62,644 bases of DNA, from NCBI RefSeq assembly GCF_000482245.1, contig NZ_AWNH01000034.1, positions 1 through 62,644 on the forward strand, read 5' to 3'. Origin of the DNA: Leptolyngbya sp. Heron Island J (GTDB taxonomy: Bacteria > Cyanobacteriota > Cyanobacteriia > Phormidesmidales > Phormidesmidaceae). This document shows, in pieces, positions 54,363-62,644 of the stretch. The position numbers were made by a program, and so were the translations under genes. Position 1 is the first letter of the stretch. The number at the start of each line of letters is the position of its first letter. Under the pieces are notes generated by a model that saw nothing but the letters and a program-made list of their open reading frames with translations, was not told where the DNA came from and made no database searches.

Positions 54363-54524
54363 AGTGGACATCAACTTTAATAAGCAGGGACGATGCGGCG
54401 TTAAACTACAACGTGACCGTTTAAGGGTGATAAAGTGTCAAATTTTGGGTAGCTCTTTGGCCCACTTAACGGGATTTCGCTATGCGGTCTTGTGTCTCTA
54501 CCTGTATTTCGTTTGTACTGAGCG

Positions 54525-55049
54525 GTGTCTGCTAATCTCACCCCCAACCAGCTACGTTCCATCAAGGGTCAGCTCGATTTGGTGCTGCTGGCCCTGGAAA
54601 CTTTAGTTGGCATTGGCTCCGAGGCGATTTTAGACCAGGCAAAATCCCTGCAGATGGATACCCTGCTTTCGGACCGGGTGAGTTTGTGGCGGCTACGGCA
54701 GTCGAGCCCGTTACGCAAAGGACAGGGGCGCAAAAAGCTAGACGTGGATGAAGCCCGCGCCCTGGTATTGATTACCGCCCAGCTGGCCCGCCAACATGGG
54801 CAGGCGATCAATAAAGCGGTAGCGGCCCTGGAGAAAGCGGGTGCAATGGGCACCCCACCGCACCGTAATGCGATTTTGGGGGACTATCTAGATCGGTTTA
54901 GTAATACCTATGCCGAGCGTATGGAAGCGGATGTGCCGCCGCCAGTCCTGGAAAAACTGGCCTTTCAACTCTTGATCGATCTGTTGTTCTATAGCGGCGG
55001 TGGCGGTTCGCAACGGCTATGGCAGGCACTGTTAGATCGGGCGGACTAG
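54525..55049 (+). CDS. DUF3038 family protein
   Basis: 174 aa with a GTG start. LTPNQLRSIKGQLDLVLLAL and the KKLDVDEARALVLITAQLAR helix match the cyanobacterial DUF3038 family, an all-helical cytoplasmic family of unknown function that is often adjacent to a DUF4335 gene; here the next gene is aroK. No catalytic residues are recognised. It is divergent from copy A. Confidence 0.75.
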   Translation: MSANLTPNQLRSIKGQLDLVLLALETLVGIGSEAILDQAKSLQMDTLLSDRVSLWRLRQSSPLRKGQGRKKLDVDEARALVLITAQLARQHGQAINKAVAALEKAGAMGTPPHRNAILGDYLDRFSNTYAERMEADVPPPVLEKLAFQLLIDLLFYSGGGGSQRLWQALLDRAD

Positions 55050-55114
55050 ATCAAACCGCATAGATGGGACCGAATAGACCGATAATAGGTGGGTTAAAAA
55101 ACGCACACTGGCAC

Positions 55115-55681
55115 ATGACCGCAGAGTTCCTTAAAGGTACAAACCTTTACCTGGTGGGCATGATGGGCTCTGGCAAAACCACCATCGGCAAACACCTGGC
55201 CCACACCCTCAACTACCGTTTTATCGACACAGATGATGTGATTGTGCAGGCCACGGGGCAGAGCATCAATCAGATTTTTGCAGAGCAGGGCGAAGCGACT
55301 TTTCGTGAGATTGAAACCCAGGTACTAGCCCAGGTTGCACCCTATACCCACACGGTGATTGCCACCGGGGGCGGCATGGTGGTCAAACAGCAAAATTGGA
55401 GCTATTTACAATCGGGTCTGGTGGTGTGGATCAATGTCTCTGTCGATGAGTTGATTGCCCGTCTAAGCCGCGATCAGTCCCGACCGTTGCTCAAACAGGG
55501 GGATCTGCGCGATCAGCTGACAACGCTGTTAGAACAGCGGCAGGCTCGCTATGGCCAGGCCGATGTGACGGTGGAATATCAACCTGGGGAAAAGGCAACT
55601 GCGATCGCAACCCGTATCCTCAATACCCTACAAACCTTTATTGCCGAAAACCCCGCCACCAGCACCACCATTAACCATTAG
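55115..55681 (+). CDS. aroK: Shikimate kinase
   Basis: About 188 aa from ATG 55115, the position where conservation starts (an earlier ATG at 55064 adds 17 unconserved residues). P-loop GMMGSGKTTIG with Lys21, shikimate-binding FIDTDD and FREIE, the ATGGG loop, and the lid RDQSRPLL. It phosphorylates shikimate with ATP in the chorismate pathway. It is separated from DUF3038 by about 65 bp and from argB by a palindromic repeat. Confidence 0.95.
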   Translation: MTAEFLKGTNLYLVGMMGSGKTTIGKHLAHTLNYRFIDTDDVIVQATGQSINQIFAEQGEATFREIETQVLAQVAPYTHTVIATGGGMVVKQQNWSYLQSGLVVWINVSVDELIARLSRDQSRPLLKQGDLRDQLTTLLEQRQARYGQADVTVEYQPGEKATAIATRILNTLQTFIAENPATSTTINH

Positions 55682-55691
55682 CCAATCATTT

Positions 55692-55719
55692 GTGGGGACG
55701 TTCCATGGAATATCCCCAT
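55692..55719. repeat. Palindromic repeat copy 3
   Basis: GTGGGGACGTTCCATGGAAT then ATCCCCAT is an imperfect palindrome centred on CCATGG, the same family as the copies at 41985 and 43313. It sits in the short gap between aroK and argB. Confidence 0.65.
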
Positions 55720-55746
55720 CCTCGTTCCCTATTTGCTTGACACCCA

Positions 55747-56616
55747 ATGGAAACCGCCGCCAACCGCGTCCAAATCCTCAGCGAAGCCCTACCCTACATC
55801 CAAGAATTTCGAGGCCGCACCGTTGTGATCAAATACGGCGGGGCCGCCATGAAAGACAGCACCCTGAAAGACGACGTCATTCGCGACATTGTCTTTATGG
55901 CCTGTGTGGGCATTCATCCCGTCGTCGTCCATGGCGGCGGTCCCGAAATCAATACCTGGCTCGGCAAATTAAACATTGAACCCCAATTCAAAAACGGTCT
56001 GCGGGTCACCGATGCCCCCACCATGGACGTTGTCGAAATGGTGCTCGTCGGGCGGGTCAACAAAGAACTCGTCGGTTTAGTCAACGCCGCTGGCGGCAGC
56101 GCCGTTGGTCTGTGCGGCAAAGACGGCAACCTGATCACCGCCCGCCCCCATGCCGCCGAAGGTGTCGGCTTTGTGGGCGAAGTCACCCGCATCAAACCTC
56201 AGCTAGTCAGATCCCTGGTGGATGCTGGTTATATCCCGATTATTTCCAGTGTGGCCGCCGACCCCAAAGGCCAGCCCTACAACATCAACGCCGACACCGT
56301 TGCTGGCGAACTCGCCGCCGCCCTCAGCGCCGAAAAGCTGATCCTGCTGACCGACACCCCCGGCATCCTTAAGGACTACCACGATGCCTCTACCCTCTAT
56401 AACAAGCTAGATATTCAAGAAGCCCGCAGCTTAATTGACTCCGGCATTGTTTCCGGCGGTATGATTCCCAAAGTTACCTGCTGCGTTCGCGCCCTGGCCC
56501 AGGGGGTACGCGGTGCCCACATCATCGACGGTCGAGTCGCCCATTCCCTACTGCTCGAAACCTTTACCAATTCAGGCATCGGCACTATGCTAGTCGCTTC
56601 GCATCAGACAGCTTAG
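55747..56616 (+). CDS. argB: Acetylglutamate kinase
   Basis: 289 aa of the amino-acid kinase fold. [13 protein letters not shown] and [15 protein letters not shown] carry the phosphate-binding Lys and Gly-rich loop, and [10 protein letters not shown] is the conserved C-terminal motif. It phosphorylates N-acetylglutamate, the controlled step of arginine synthesis in cyanobacteria, where PII (GlnB) binds the enzyme and relieves arginine inhibition. The N-terminal helix [20 protein letters not shown] is the arginine-binding helix of hexameric forms. Confidence 0.96.
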   Translation: METAANRVQILSEALPYIQEFRGRTVVIKYGGAAMKDSTLKDDVIRDIVFMACVGIHPVVVHGGGPEINTWLGKLNIEPQFKNGLRVTDAPTMDVVEMVLVGRVNKELVGLVNAAGGSAVGLCGKDGNLITARPHAAEGVGFVGEVTRIKPQLVRSLVDAGYIPIISSVAADPKGQPYNINADTVAGELAAALSAEKLILLTDTPGILKDYHDASTLYNKLDIQEARSLIDSGIVSGGMIPKVTCCVRALAQGVRGAHIIDGRVAHSLLLETFTNSGIGTMLVASHQTA

Positions 56617-56655
56617 AATAACTCCAACCCTTACAAACCTCCTCCAACCTCAGAT

Positions 56656-57804
56656 ATGGCAGCTACCTGGTGGAAAAAACTCAAACAAAACTCTCTGGCC
56701 CGGTTTGGAGCCACGGTTCTAGCCATTTTTTACCTGACGGTAGCCTTTGCAGAAATTACTGCACCATATGATCCCTACGAGCAACAGCCCAATGGGTCTT
56801 TGCTGCCACCGACAACGGTGTACTGGCGCGACCAGGAGTCTGGGCAGTTTCTTGGACCTCACGTCTATCCAGTGAGCCAGGGGCCAGTCGATATTGAAAC
56901 CGGCAGCCGGGAAACAGAGACTGACTTTTCTCAGCCCTCCCCCATTCGCTTATGGGTCAAGGGGGCCGAATACCAGCTGCTGCAGATAAAATTTCCCTTT
57001 GTCAAAAGCATTTCCTTTGAAGAGTCGATGCAGCTAGAGGAAGTGGAACTCTTCCGGGGGTTTACGTTTGACCGTCATTTGTTTGGCACCGTTGGCCAAG
57101 GGAGATGGAATATTTTTGGTACCGATGAGTCTGCTCGAGACCAGCTGAGTCGATTGATCCACGGCGGCCGCATCAGTCTTAGCATTGGCCTGGTGGGGAT
57201 TATGATTTCCTTTCCCTTAGGTCTCTTGGTGGGTGGTATTTCCGGCTACTTTGGCGGCACCATCGACACCATAATTATGCGTCTGGTTGAGGTGATTATG
57301 ACCATTCCAGGGTTTTTCCTGTTGGTTACCCTAGCAGCGGTGTTACCCGCCGGTCTGAGCAGTTCCCAGCGATTTTTGCTAATTGTCTTAATTCTGTCGT
57401 TTATCGGTTGGGCCGGACTGGCACGGATTATTCGCGGAGAAGTGTTATCTCTTAAAGAACGTACCTTTGTCCAGGCTAGTCAGGCTATGGGTGGAAGGTC
57501 GTTGCATATTATTTTGCGTCACATTTTGCCCCAGACGGCTACCTATGTGATTATCTCTGCGACGTTGGCAATTCCGGGGTATATTCTCTTCGAGTCGGGT
57601 CTGAGCTTTATTGGTCTGGGCATTCAGCAGCCGGATGCATCCTGGGGCAACATGCTGTCGTCGGCAACAAATGCGTCAATTTTGGTGTTGCATCCCTGGT
57701 TAATCTGGCCGCCAGCAGCGTTGATTGTGATTACGGTGTTGTGTTTTAACCTGTTGGGCGATGGCCTGCGGGATGCGTTGGACCCTCGCAGTTTGGAAGA
57801 GTAG
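56656..57804 (+). CDS. ABC transporter permease (OppC/DppC-like) with long periplasmic insert
   Basis: 382 aa. Transmembrane helix about 15-35; then an unusually long periplasmic stretch (about 36-175); then five helices with the EAA loop SQAMGGRSLHIILRHILPQ. The C-terminus LGDGLRDALDPRS is typical of the OppC/DppC family of peptide or nickel importers. No ATPase, second permease or binding protein is adjacent, so the substrate cannot be assigned. It lies 39 bp after argB. Confidence 0.85.
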   Translation: MAATWWKKLKQNSLARFGATVLAIFYLTVAFAEITAPYDPYEQQPNGSLLPPTTVYWRDQESGQFLGPHVYPVSQGPVDIETGSRETETDFSQPSPIRLWVKGAEYQLLQIKFPFVKSISFEESMQLEEVELFRGFTFDRHLFGTVGQGRWNIFGTDESARDQLSRLIHGGRISLSIGLVGIMISFPLGLLVGGISGYFGGTIDTIIMRLVEVIMTIPGFFLLVTLAAVLPAGLSSSQRFLLIVLILSFIGWAGLARIIRGEVLSLKERTFVQASQAMGGRSLHIILRHILPQTATYVIISATLAIPGYILFESGLSFIGLGIQQPDASWGNMLSSATNASILVLHPWLIWPPAALIVITVLCFNLLGDGLRDALDPRSLEE

Positions 57805-57858
57805 GGCCACTCGCTATTTTCAAGTTAAAAACCGAAACCGATAGGGTAAAAGCATTTT

Positions 57859-58704
57859 ATGGAAAGCCTGTTGGGGCAATTAGAGCTGTTTAGCAATCTG
57901 TTTGAGCAGCTACAGCAAGTAGGATTAGCGTTAGGACTCAATATTGGCGTTGCGATCGCAATCTTTTTTGTTGGCCGCTGGGTGGCTCAATTTCTACGTC
58001 GTTTTGTTAGAAAAACCCTTGGCAAAACCCGCATCGACCCCACCCTGGTCGCCTTTGCCAGCAACATGAGCTACTACGTCGTGATGGCGTTTGTGCTGCT
58101 GGCAATTTTAGGACAGCTCGGCATTGAGACCACATCACTCATTGCCCTGATTGGTGCTGCCGGTCTAGCCGTCGGACTATCGCTGCAGGGTTCACTTGCC
58201 AACTTTGCCGCCGGTATTTTGCTAATTATTTTTCGCCCATTTCGCGTTGGCGACTGGATTGATGCCAGTGGCGTCTCCGGCTATGTGGAAGATATTGAGT
58301 TGCTAACCACCATTTTGCACACCCTCGATAACCGCACGGTGGTGATTCCCAATCGCAAACTTACCGATGACAACATCATTAACTACTCTACTCGTGGTAC
58401 TCTACGGCTCGATTTAGTGGTCGGCGTTGCCTATGATTCTGACCTGAAACAGGTAAAAACCATTATTCGTCAAGTGCTCTCAGAAGATGAGCGCATTTTG
58501 TCACAGCCTGCACCGACGGTGGGTGTCTTAGAGCTAGCCGATAGCAGCATCAACCTGGCTGTGCGGCCCTGGGTGAGTACAGCTGACTATGTTCCTGTTT
58601 CCCTCAGCATCTACGAGGCGATTAAGATCCGCTTCGACGAAATTGGGATTGAGATTCCGTTTCCACAGCGCGACCTGCATGTGTATGGACTATCGAGAGA
58701 ATAA
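57859..58704 (+). CDS. mscS: Small-conductance mechanosensitive channel (MscS)
   Basis: 281 aa. Three transmembrane helices; the third has the MscS pore pattern IALIGAAGLAVGLSLQGSLA followed by NFAAGILLIIFRPFRVGDW. The cytoplasmic beta and alpha-beta domains follow (VVIPNRKLTDDNIINYS). The channel opens on membrane tension to release osmolytes. It converges with the GGDEF-EAL gene. Confidence 0.93.
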   Translation: MESLLGQLELFSNLFEQLQQVGLALGLNIGVAIAIFFVGRWVAQFLRRFVRKTLGKTRIDPTLVAFASNMSYYVVMAFVLLAILGQLGIETTSLIALIGAAGLAVGLSLQGSLANFAAGILLIIFRPFRVGDWIDASGVSGYVEDIELLTTILHTLDNRTVVIPNRKLTDDNIINYSTRGTLRLDLVVGVAYDSDLKQVKTIIRQVLSEDERILSQPAPTVGVLELADSSINLAVRPWVSTADYVPVSLSIYEAIKIRFDEIGIEIPFPQRDLHVYGLSRE

Positions 58705-58860
58705 CGCGACGACATAGCTCCCGCTATTTATCGGCTGGCAATAGGACACCAACTAGAGGTTCTGTCTGAGAAAGCGTCTGCACAGGAACCGGATTTGGTG
58801 CTTGATCGGGTTGTAATTGGCCAAGCCAAAGAATCGTTAGCTGATTGTTACTATTATTAT

Positions 58861-61494
58861 TTAGATAAGATTACTATTCAAAAGTTTTGAAATTTCATCA
58901 GAACTGACGGGCTTGCTAAATAGGAACCCCTGTGCGGTCTCACAACCAAATTGTTGGAGCATATTACATTGCTCTACGGTCTCAACACCTTCGGCAATAA
59001 CTTCATGCTCTAGATTGCGACACATTTCGATCATGGAACCAATTAGACTCTTAGATTTATGGTCGACAAGCATATCATTGATAAAGTATTTATCGATTTT
59101 CAAACAGTCAACTTTAAGATGTTTGAGAGATGCAAAGGATGAATACCCTATGCCAAAATCATCAATTGCCAATGACACACCGAGGTCTTTTAAATCTTGG
59201 AAAATTGAGAGATTTTGTTCATCCGTCTGTACGACACTCTCGGTCACCTCCAATTCTAGTTCCGATGGCAGTATACCTGTCTCATCAATAACATGCTTAA
59301 TCAATGACACAAGACTCTTATCGAGAAAATGGATTGGAGAAATATTAACTGCCATACGAATGGCAGGCAAACCTGCCTTCTTCCAGGCAACAGCTTGACT
59401 ACAGGCGGTTGTTAACACCCATTCAGTGAGGAGCTTAATCATGCCTATTCTTTCAGCTGTGGTAATAAACTCATCGGGTGAAATCTGCCCTAATCGTGGA
59501 TGGTTCCAGCGTGATAAGGCTTCAACCCCGATAATGTTACCCGTGAGTATCTGAACTTGGGGTTGATAAACCAGTGATAACTGCTGTTTTTCTATGGCCT
59601 CCCTCAAATTTTGTTCTACACGAAACCGATACTCTGCTTCCTGAGTCAACTCAGGTTTATAAAATGTATACTGATTTTTTCCACGTTCCTTGGCTGCATA
59701 AAGCGAAGTATCAGCTGCTTTTATTAAAGTAGATAGATCGGTGCCATCATCAGGGTAGTGCACAATCCCAATACTACATGCCGGAGTAAATTTCCTGGCC
59801 AATAATTCGACTGGATTTGATATCACCTCAAGGCAACTATGAGCCACATGAGCAGTAGAATAATCATTATTTACATCATTCACAAGAATACAAAATTCAT
59901 CTCCACTTAGGCGTGCAACAAAATCAGTTTCACGAGTGACCTTTTGTAATCGCTTAGCAATTTCCTGGAGCAGTAAATCGCCAGCATCATGGCCCAAACT
60001 GTCATTCACACTCTTAAAATTATCTAAGTCGATATATAAAAGACCCAAACGGGATGTGTTTCGGTTAGACCGTTTGATTGATGCTTCAAGCACCTGATAG
60101 AAGTTGGCGCGGTTGGCAATCCCTGTTAAATCATCAATATAAGCTAATTCTCGTATACGTTTTTGAGCTTGGTCACGCTCCATCACAATGCCGGCTAGCC
60201 TGGCTGCTGACTTAAGATCGTTGGACTCCTCTTCATTTGGCAGTGCGGGGTGGTTATAGTACATCCCAAATGCACCTAACACCATGCCTGAGGAATGTTT
60301 AATCGGTTCAGACCAACAGCAGCGCATGCCATGGGGAAGGGCTACATGTTTAATTTTGGTCCACTTTGGGTCGGTTTCAATATTCTCAACCAGGACGCGC
60401 TTGCCGGTATAAGTCGACGTACCACATGAGCCTACATTAGGACCGTTCTTGAGACCATGAACCGCATCACAATATTCTTTGGGCATGCTGGGAGCGCCTC
60501 CATGCATGAGTCGACCATCTTTCAACTCGAGCATTGAACATCGCAGTCCAGGGTGGCGTGTTTCATACATTAATGCAATTTCTGTATAGATCTCTGATGC
60601 GGGTCTCCCCGTTGCGATCATCTCCAGAATTTCGGCATTTTTGTCATCAAATGCCTCTGCTTTCTTGCGGGCTGTGATATCGACATGGGTTCCTACCAAA
60701 CGAACTGCTTTTTTATCAGAATCACGATGAACAAGAAATGCGCGGGATAACACAAAAACTTCATGCCCTGCTTTATGCTGCATACGCATTTCTATATCGA
60801 ATGAATCTACTTTGCCAACCAAGTAATCTTGAACCATTTTCAAGACTTTATCTTTATCCTCTGGATGTACCAGCCTTTGCCAGGTACTTAAATCATGGAC
60901 CAGTTCATTATTTTCATAGCCCAGCATGCTTTTCCAGCGTGGTGAATAATAAACTTCATTTGTTTCCAAGTTCCAGTCCCAAAGCCCATCATTGGCTCCA
61001 CGCATAGCAAGAGAAAACCGCTCCTCACTTTTCTGAAGTTTTTCTTCTGATTCTCTACGAGCTGTCACATTATGCCCAACACCTAGTACGCCGATCAGTT
61101 CCCCATTGTCGTCATACATAGGAATCCTACTTATTTCCAGCAGTTCACGGTGTCCATCATTAGCAAAGGTTATCCATTCTTCGTGTGTTGATGGAGTGCC
61201 TTTCAGGATGACGTCCTTGTTGTTATATTGAAATAAATTTGTCAACCTGGCATTTACAAAATCGTGGTCAGTCTTGCCAATAATCTCTTGTTCAGATGTT
61301 CCCAAACATTCTTCGAAACGATAATTGCAGGCTAAATACACACCATTAGGATCTTTTAGCCAGATGAGATCTGGTAGGGTATGAATAATTTTTTTGTAAT
61401 ATCCAATATCTTTCCAAAGCCTTGGCAAATACTTTCCTGAAACAGACATTGCTTGCAAGACTGAGGCTGGAACCGATTGAACCTTACATCCCAT
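58861..61494 (-). CDS. PAS-PAS-GAF-GGDEF-EAL cyclic-di-GMP protein
   Basis: About 877 aa from ATG 61494 (MGCKVQSVPASVLQ); a longer frame upstream is weakly supported. Two PAS domains (about 25-145 and 155-280, e.g. LPDLIWLKDPNGVYLACNYR), a GAF domain (about 290-445), GGDEF (about 455-615, active-site variant SGDEF in RLSGDEFCILV), and EAL (about 625-870, VEALSRWNHP and DDFGIGYSSF). SGDEF proteins can still be active cyclases; the EAL carries catalytic-type residues. The protein probably makes or degrades cyclic-di-GMP in response to an internal sensor signal. Confidence 0.85.
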   Translation of the reverse strand: MGCKVQSVPASVLQAMSVSGKYLPRLWKDIGYYKKIIHTLPDLIWLKDPNGVYLACNYRFEECLGTSEQEIIGKTDHDFVNARLTNLFQYNNKDVILKGTPSTHEEWITFANDGHRELLEISRIPMYDDNGELIGVLGVGHNVTARRESEEKLQKSEERFSLAMRGANDGLWDWNLETNEVYYSPRWKSMLGYENNELVHDLSTWQRLVHPEDKDKVLKMVQDYLVGKVDSFDIEMRMQHKAGHEVFVLSRAFLVHRDSDKKAVRLVGTHVDITARKKAEAFDDKNAEILEMIATGRPASEIYTEIALMYETRHPGLRCSMLELKDGRLMHGGAPSMPKEYCDAVHGLKNGPNVGSCGTSTYTGKRVLVENIETDPKWTKIKHVALPHGMRCCWSEPIKHSSGMVLGAFGMYYNHPALPNEEESNDLKSAARLAGIVMERDQAQKRIRELAYIDDLTGIANRANFYQVLEASIKRSNRNTSRLGLLYIDLDNFKSVNDSLGHDAGDLLLQEIAKRLQKVTRETDFVARLSGDEFCILVNDVNNDYSTAHVAHSCLEVISNPVELLARKFTPACSIGIVHYPDDGTDLSTLIKAADTSLYAAKERGKNQYTFYKPELTQEAEYRFRVEQNLREAIEKQQLSLVYQPQVQILTGNIIGVEALSRWNHPRLGQISPDEFITTAERIGMIKLLTEWVLTTACSQAVAWKKAGLPAIRMAVNISPIHFLDKSLVSLIKHVIDETGILPSELELEVTESVVQTDEQNLSIFQDLKDLGVSLAIDDFGIGYSSFASLKHLKVDCLKIDKYFINDMLVDHKSKSLIGSMIEMCRNLEHEVIAEGVETVEQCNMLQQFGCETAQGFLFSKPVSSDEISKLLNSNLI

Positions 61495-61870
61495 AGTACG
61501 TTGATATTCTGTATATCTAGTATTTAATATTTCCCAGGTTATCTCTATAGTAAGAGTTAGAATCGGGAAGCAGAATTGGTACTTTAGCTGAATAACAAGT
61601 ATCAAGAATTTTAAGCTCTTAACAAGCTATCTCTTAAACCAAGTAAAAATACTGAAAACTCATGGCATATTTTTGCATGGTGAAATCCGGGATTTTGCCA
61701 GAAATGACATTAATATGTATGAGCAGAATATTTACATCTGCCCACCCTACGGTTGATGACTTATGAATGCCCCTGACATCGTTGACTTAGTAATACCTGG
61801 TTCCCCTTAGCAAGGCTACGGTGTATACACAAGTCAGAGACAATGGCTGAAAGTATTAGAACTCGAGTTG
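61495..61870. other. Intergenic region, no gene seen
   Basis: About 375 bp upstream of the GGDEF-EAL gene. A TGTATACACA motif near 61822 recurs with variants near 62401 and 62515 around the DUF559 element. No other gene. Confidence 0.4.
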
Positions 61871-61917
61871 GCCCTCTCCCTAAATCCCTCTCCCCCAGGG
61901 AGAGGGACTTTGACTCT
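61871..61917 (+). repeat. Left inverted terminal-type repeat of the DUF559 element
   Basis: GCCCTCTCCCTAAATCCCTC and onward (47 bp) is matched, in reverse complement, by 62425-62471. It is itself internally palindromic (CTCTCCC...GGGAGAG). Confidence 0.8.
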
Positions 61918-61922
61918 GGCGC

Positions 61923-62330
61923 TCACTCTAAATCCCTCTCTCGCGGCAAGAAGGACTTTAGCAAATGACTATCAATTGCGGTGAGTACTGTCGGTAAATC
62001 GTCCAGAACGCTGGCATTGGCAAATCGTAAAACGGTCAAGCCGTTTGCCTGCGTCCAAGCATCTCTTTCTGCATCTCGCTCAACCTGAGACTGATGAATA
62101 GCCCCGTCTAGCTCAATCACTAATTGAGCCTCATGACAGTAGAAATCAGCAATAAAGCGACCAATGTTATGCTGACGCCTAAACTTGGCTCCACTCAAGC
62201 GACGCCCGCGCAAGCATGACCATAGAATTTGCTCTGCAGGGGTCTGCTGCTGTCTGAGTTCTCTGGCTCGATAGAGACGCTGTTCGGGTATGCGTCGATG
62301 GCATCCGGCTAAGCGTGAGAGGTCTTCCAT
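61923..62330 (-). CDS. DUF559/VSR-like endonuclease-fold protein
   Basis: About 135 aa from ATG 62330 (MEDLSRLAGCHRRI). RELRQQQTPAEQILWSCLRG, GAKFRRQHNIGRFIADFYCH and LVIELDGAIHQ match DUF559, a small very-short-patch-repair/restriction-like nuclease fold with the D...E-x-D-G motif. Its C-terminal SFLPRERDLE lies inside a further copy of the flanking repeat (about 61926-61960). The family frequently occurs embedded in such repeats, and its biological role is unclear. Confidence 0.8.
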   Translation of the reverse strand: MEDLSRLAGCHRRIPEQRLYRARELRQQQTPAEQILWSCLRGRRLSGAKFRRQHNIGRFIADFYCHEAQLVIELDGAIHQSQVERDAERDAWTQANGLTVLRFANASVLDDLPTVLTAIDSHLLKSFLPRERDLE

Positions 62331-62424
62331 AGCGACAGTTTTCCCAGAAGGCCCTCCCCCCAAACCCAGGAGTACCTTTTAGGCCATTATCTTTTAGATA
62401 TGTATACACAGTAGAAGGGGAGCT

Positions 62425-62471
62425 AGTCTCAAAGTCCTTCTCCCTGGGGGAGAAGGATTTAGGATGAGGGC
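62425..62471 (-). repeat. Right inverted terminal-type repeat of the DUF559 element
   Basis: Reverse complement begins GCCCTCATCCTAAATCCTTC and matches the left repeat at about 40 of 47 positions. Together they flank a 600-bp unit with the DUF559 gene. No target-site duplication was seen. Confidence 0.8.
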
Positions 62472-62644
62472 AAATGCAGCGTCTGGAGCTACTTTTCAGG
62501 CTAGATCCCTAGATGTGTGTACACACAAGTCCTGAAAACTAGCGTCTGCGGTTGCTTCACCCCCTCTAACTCCCCTTTGGTAAGCAGGGCTGATCTATTG
62601 AAAAAAGGAAAATAGTTTTTCGATATCGTGTGCGACCATTCGAA
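62472..62644. other. Window end, no gene seen
   Basis: Contains a variant of the TGTATACACA motif near 62515 and a CCCCTCTAACTCCCCTTTGG stretch of the same repeat style as the DUF559 flanks. No coding sequence was recognised. Confidence 0.4.

Noticed and set aside
54298-54606. 102-codon frame upstream of the DUF3038 gene
   Set aside because: It overlaps the DUF3038 gene in another frame and covers the divergent promoter; no conserved features.
61871-62471. DUF559 unit as an intact insertion sequence
   Set aside because: No transposase and no target-site duplication were seen, so only an inverted-repeat-bounded unit is reported.

Overview
The window looks like chromosome of a filamentous, Leptolyngbya-like cyanobacterium. 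Evidence: frequent HIP1 octamers (GCGATCGC), the cyanobacterial order ndhL-DUF3007-trpA, a tRNA-Leu(UAA) gene split by a group I intron, CruP-like, DUF3598 and DUF3038 genes, an HpsE-like glycosyltransferase and several pentapeptide-repeat proteins. The genus cannot be fixed from the sequence alone. No rRNA, CRISPR array, prophage or intact IS transposase was seen.

Layout. 1-4230: 3' part of larC, an unknown 447-aa protein, intron-bearing tRNA-Leu, then ndhL, a DUF3007 gene and trpA. 4231-14702: a regulatory-looking intergenic region, a 26-codon lipoprotein-like ORF and four linked cell-surface genes (DUF11/SdrD-B protein, 1177-aa beta-barrel, beta-helix-OmpA protein, 1016-aa DUF11 repeat protein). 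The first junctions are coupled by ATGA or TAATG overlaps and the unit ends in a hairpin. 14852-23719: a polysaccharide locus with a fucosyltransferase-like enzyme, a pyruvyl transferase, two sulfotransferases and four glycosyltransferases, pointing to a sulfated, pyruvylated exopolysaccharide. 24185-32855: an AT-hook protein, hisA, a SirB1-like protein, cruP, a DUF3598/membrane-protein pair, a pentapeptide protein, cutA and a cupin. 33285-40920: an FGE-fold lipoprotein, a Cys-repeat lipoprotein, a beta-hydroxyacid dehydrogenase, a SagB-type oxidoreductase, a pentapeptide protein and a 932-aa coiled-coil/TPR protein. 41159-43242: a decayed TIR gene, a Trypco1-like gene and a WD40 gene. 43564-48226: a ferric-reductase-like membrane protein, a receiver-pseudokinase and a haem-c-type hybrid histidine kinase. 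48525-58704: bestrophin, UbiD, a tandem TPR/FxLyD-like family with a decayed third copy, a DUF3038 gene, aroK, argB, an ABC permease and MscS. 58861-62644: a PAS-GAF-GGDEF-EAL protein and a DUF559 gene bracketed by inverted repeats.

The most unusual items are: (i) sixteen 29-residue coiled-coil repeats in the 932-aa protein; (ii) the four-gene surface cluster with its tiny coupled lipopeptide ORF, next to sulfated-polysaccharide genes; (iii) a receiver fused to a kinase fold that lacks all catalytic motifs, downstream of a CxxCH sensor kinase; (iv) a TIR/Trypco1/WD40 island resembling a decaying conflict locus; (v) a TPR gene family whose third copy is an internally deleted remnant and whose first copy has a leader ORF in place of the ancestral start; (vi) a DUF559 gene between inverted 47-bp repeats.
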